From the NCBI GenBank assembly GCA_028699715.1, contig JAQVUC010000077.1:1-5925 (forward strand): a stretch of DNA of 5,925 nucleotides. The letters run 5' to 3'. Origin of the DNA: Anaerolineaceae bacterium. GTDB lineage: Bacteria; Chloroflexota; Anaerolineae; Anaerolineales; Anaerolineaceae. The notes beneath the pieces were generated by a model, which made no database searches, was not told the origin of the DNA, and was given only the letters and a program-made list of their open reading frames with translations. A program made the position numbers and the translations under genes. Below are positions 4,599-5,925 of the stretch, piece after piece (position 1 is the first letter of the stretch; each line of letters starts with the position of its first letter).

Positions 4599-5925
4599 TT
4601 AAGTTTCTTCGCGGAAGAAGGACTGTTTCCACTCGTATAGTTTGTTAAGCGCTTGGATGGGGGTCAGGGCTTCCAGGTCTAACTTCTTGAAGGCGTCCTT
4701 GAGGGGATTGTTTTCCGGGAATAAGCGCAACTGCTCTTTTTCTTCTTTTAATTCAGGCAGTGTTGTGCCGGAAGTGGCTTCCAACTGCTTTAAGATTTCA
4801 TTAGCACGGGAGATTACCGAGCTGGGCAATCCTGCCATTTGAGCCACATGGATGCCGTAAGAGCGGTCTGCCGCGCCTGGTACGATTTTGTGCAAAAATA
4901 TGACCTGATCATCAGCTTCCGACACGGCAACGTTATAGTTGCGCACACCCGGGTACAAATCGGCCAATTCGGTGAGTTCGTGGTAGTGGGTCGCGAAAAG
5001 TGTGTAGGGTTTGAGCTTGGGGTGGCTGTGCAGGTGTTCGATGATGGACCAGGCAATCGATAATCCGTCATAGGTGCTGGTACCCCGACCGATTTCATCA
5101 AGGATGAGCAGGCTGCGGGGGGTGGCGTTGTTGAGTATGTTGGCCGTTTCGAGCATTTCCACCATGAAGGTCGATTGACCCTGATGGATGGCATCCTGAG
5201 CGCCAATGCGGGTGAAGACCCGGTCCACAATACCGATTTCAGCCTTTTCCGCCGGCACAAAACTGCCGATTTGCGCCATCAGGACAATCAACACCACCTG
5301 TCTCAGGAAGGTCGACTTGCCGCTCATGTTTGGGCCGGTGATCAGGCGGATGATCTCACCTGGTTCAAAAATTGTATCGTTGGCGATATAGCGCTTCTGG
5401 CTGCTTATGCGCTCCACAACCGGGTGGCGGCCTTCCAGAATCACAATTCCTTTTTCTTCAGTCAGTTTGGGGCGCACGTAATTGTTCAGCGCTGCAACTT
5501 CTGCCAGGGAGAGCAGGCAATCCATTTGCGCCAGTTTGCGGGCAAGATCGAGCAGATTTTGGCTGGACTTGCCTAATTGAGCGCAGACCTGTTTGAAAAC
5601 TTTCAATTCGATTTCGTGGATCTGCGTTTCCGCGTTTAGCACCAGGGATTCATATTCTTTTAGCTCAGGTGTGATATAGCGCTCACTGTTTACCAGGGTC
5701 TGTTTGCGGATGTATTCCTCTGGGGCTTTGTCAGCCAGCCCGCGTGAAATCTCAATGTAGTAGCCAAAAACCTTGTTGAAACCCACGCGCAAGGTCTTAA
5801 GACCTGTGCGCTGGCGTTCGGAAGATTCAAGCGAATTGATCCAATCCCGGGCATGTTTGGAGGAAGAAACAACCTGGTCCAGTTCCTTGGAGAAACCTTC
5901 GCGAATCAAGCCGATATTGTTGAGG
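4599..5925 (-). CDS. mutS: DNA mismatch repair protein MutS, C-terminal half (5' end outside window)
   Basis: MutS recognises base mismatches and, through ATP binding, recruits MutL. 441 codons are visible before the TAA at 4601-4599; full MutS is about 850-880 residues. The mismatch-binding domain with its FxE motif and the connector lie beyond the window. Present are the clamp/lever part (RTGLKTLRVGFNKVFGYYIE, about 5810-5750), then the ABC-type ATPase domain: Walker A GPNMSGKST (5336-5310), the QSTFMVEM stretch that follows QDAIHQG, Walker B LLILDEIGRGTSTYDG (5111-5064) and the FATHYHELTEL switch. Near the C-terminus QLRLF (4733-4719) matches the QxxLF beta-clamp-binding motif, followed by LTPIQALNKLYEWK, typical of the MutS tail. 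The frame is open to the window edge, and TTG at 5909 is an internal Leu codon, not a start. The gene converges with fmt across 27 bp with no visible hairpin between them. No damage is seen in the visible part. Confidence 0.97.
   Translation of the reverse strand, partial: LNNIGLIREGFSKELDQVVSSSKHARDWINSLESSERQRTGLKTLRVGFNKVFGYYIEISRGLADKAPEEYIRKQTLVNSERYITPELKEYESLVLNAETQIHEIELKVFKQVCAQLGKSSQNLLDLARKLAQMDCLLSLAEVAALNNYVRPKLTEEKGIVILEGRHPVVERISSQKRYIANDTIFEPGEIIRLITGPNMSGKSTFLRQVVLIVLMAQIGSFVPAEKAEIGIVDRVFTRIGAQDAIHQGQSTFMVEMLETANILNNATPRSLLILDEIGRGTSTYDGLSIAWSIIEHLHSHPKLKPYTLFATHYHELTELADLYPGVRNYNVAVSEADDQVIFLHKIVPGAADRSYGIHVAQMAGLPSSVISRANEILKQLEATSGTTLPELKEEKEQLRLFPENNPLKDAFKKLDLEALTPIQALNKLYEWKQSFFREET

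Noticed and set aside
5175..5576. 133-codon plus-strand open frame antisense to mutS
   Set aside because: It lies opposite the highly conserved MutS ATPase domain, which fully explains the coding signal. It has no SD and its product has no recognisable domain.

Overview
The window most likely comes from a mesophilic bacterium with moderate GC, and Chloroflexota (Anaerolineae-like) is my best guess. The guess rests on a serine hydroxymethyltransferase carrying a GcvT-like C-terminal extension, an ECF sigma factor paired with a very small membrane protein instead of a zinc-binding anti-sigma factor, and the overall protein style. No rRNA or other decisive phylogenetic marker is present, so this is inference. 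Nothing points to a plasmid, phage or insertion sequence; the region looks chromosomal.

Layout. Positions 1-1717 (minus strand) hold the first 572 codons of a GlyA-type serine hydroxymethyltransferase that runs on into a GcvT-like folate-binding domain and leaves the window. A divergent intergenic region (1718-1985) follows, with an imperfect direct repeat at its two ends. Next is a plus-strand pair, an ECF-family sigma factor (1986-2567) and an 80-residue single-pass membrane protein (2607-2849), closed by a hairpin terminator (2877-2900). That hairpin also faces the convergent minus-strand gene at 2925-3419, a DUF4870-type multi-pass membrane protein. A second divergent intergenic region (3420-3656) leads to fmt (3657-4571, plus strand). 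fmt converges with the C-terminal half of mutS (4599 to the window end, minus strand), leaving only 27 bp between the two stop codons.

How the genes relate. GlyA supplies 5,10-methylene-tetrahydrofolate, from which the 10-formyl-tetrahydrofolate used by Fmt is ultimately made, so two genes share the folate one-carbon pool, although they are not in one operon. The sigma factor and small membrane protein form a likely two-gene signalling unit. MutS (mismatch repair) and the DUF4870 protein appear to be independent neighbours.

The points most worth a second look are the SHMT/GcvT-like fusion with its apparently degenerate folate site, the Cys/His-free membrane partner of the sigma factor, and two genes (the sigma factor and fmt) whose -10-like hexamers lie exactly 6 nt before the ATG with no Shine-Dalgarno sequence, as expected for leaderless mRNAs. 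I see no CRISPR array, tRNA, rRNA, transposon or convincing riboswitch.
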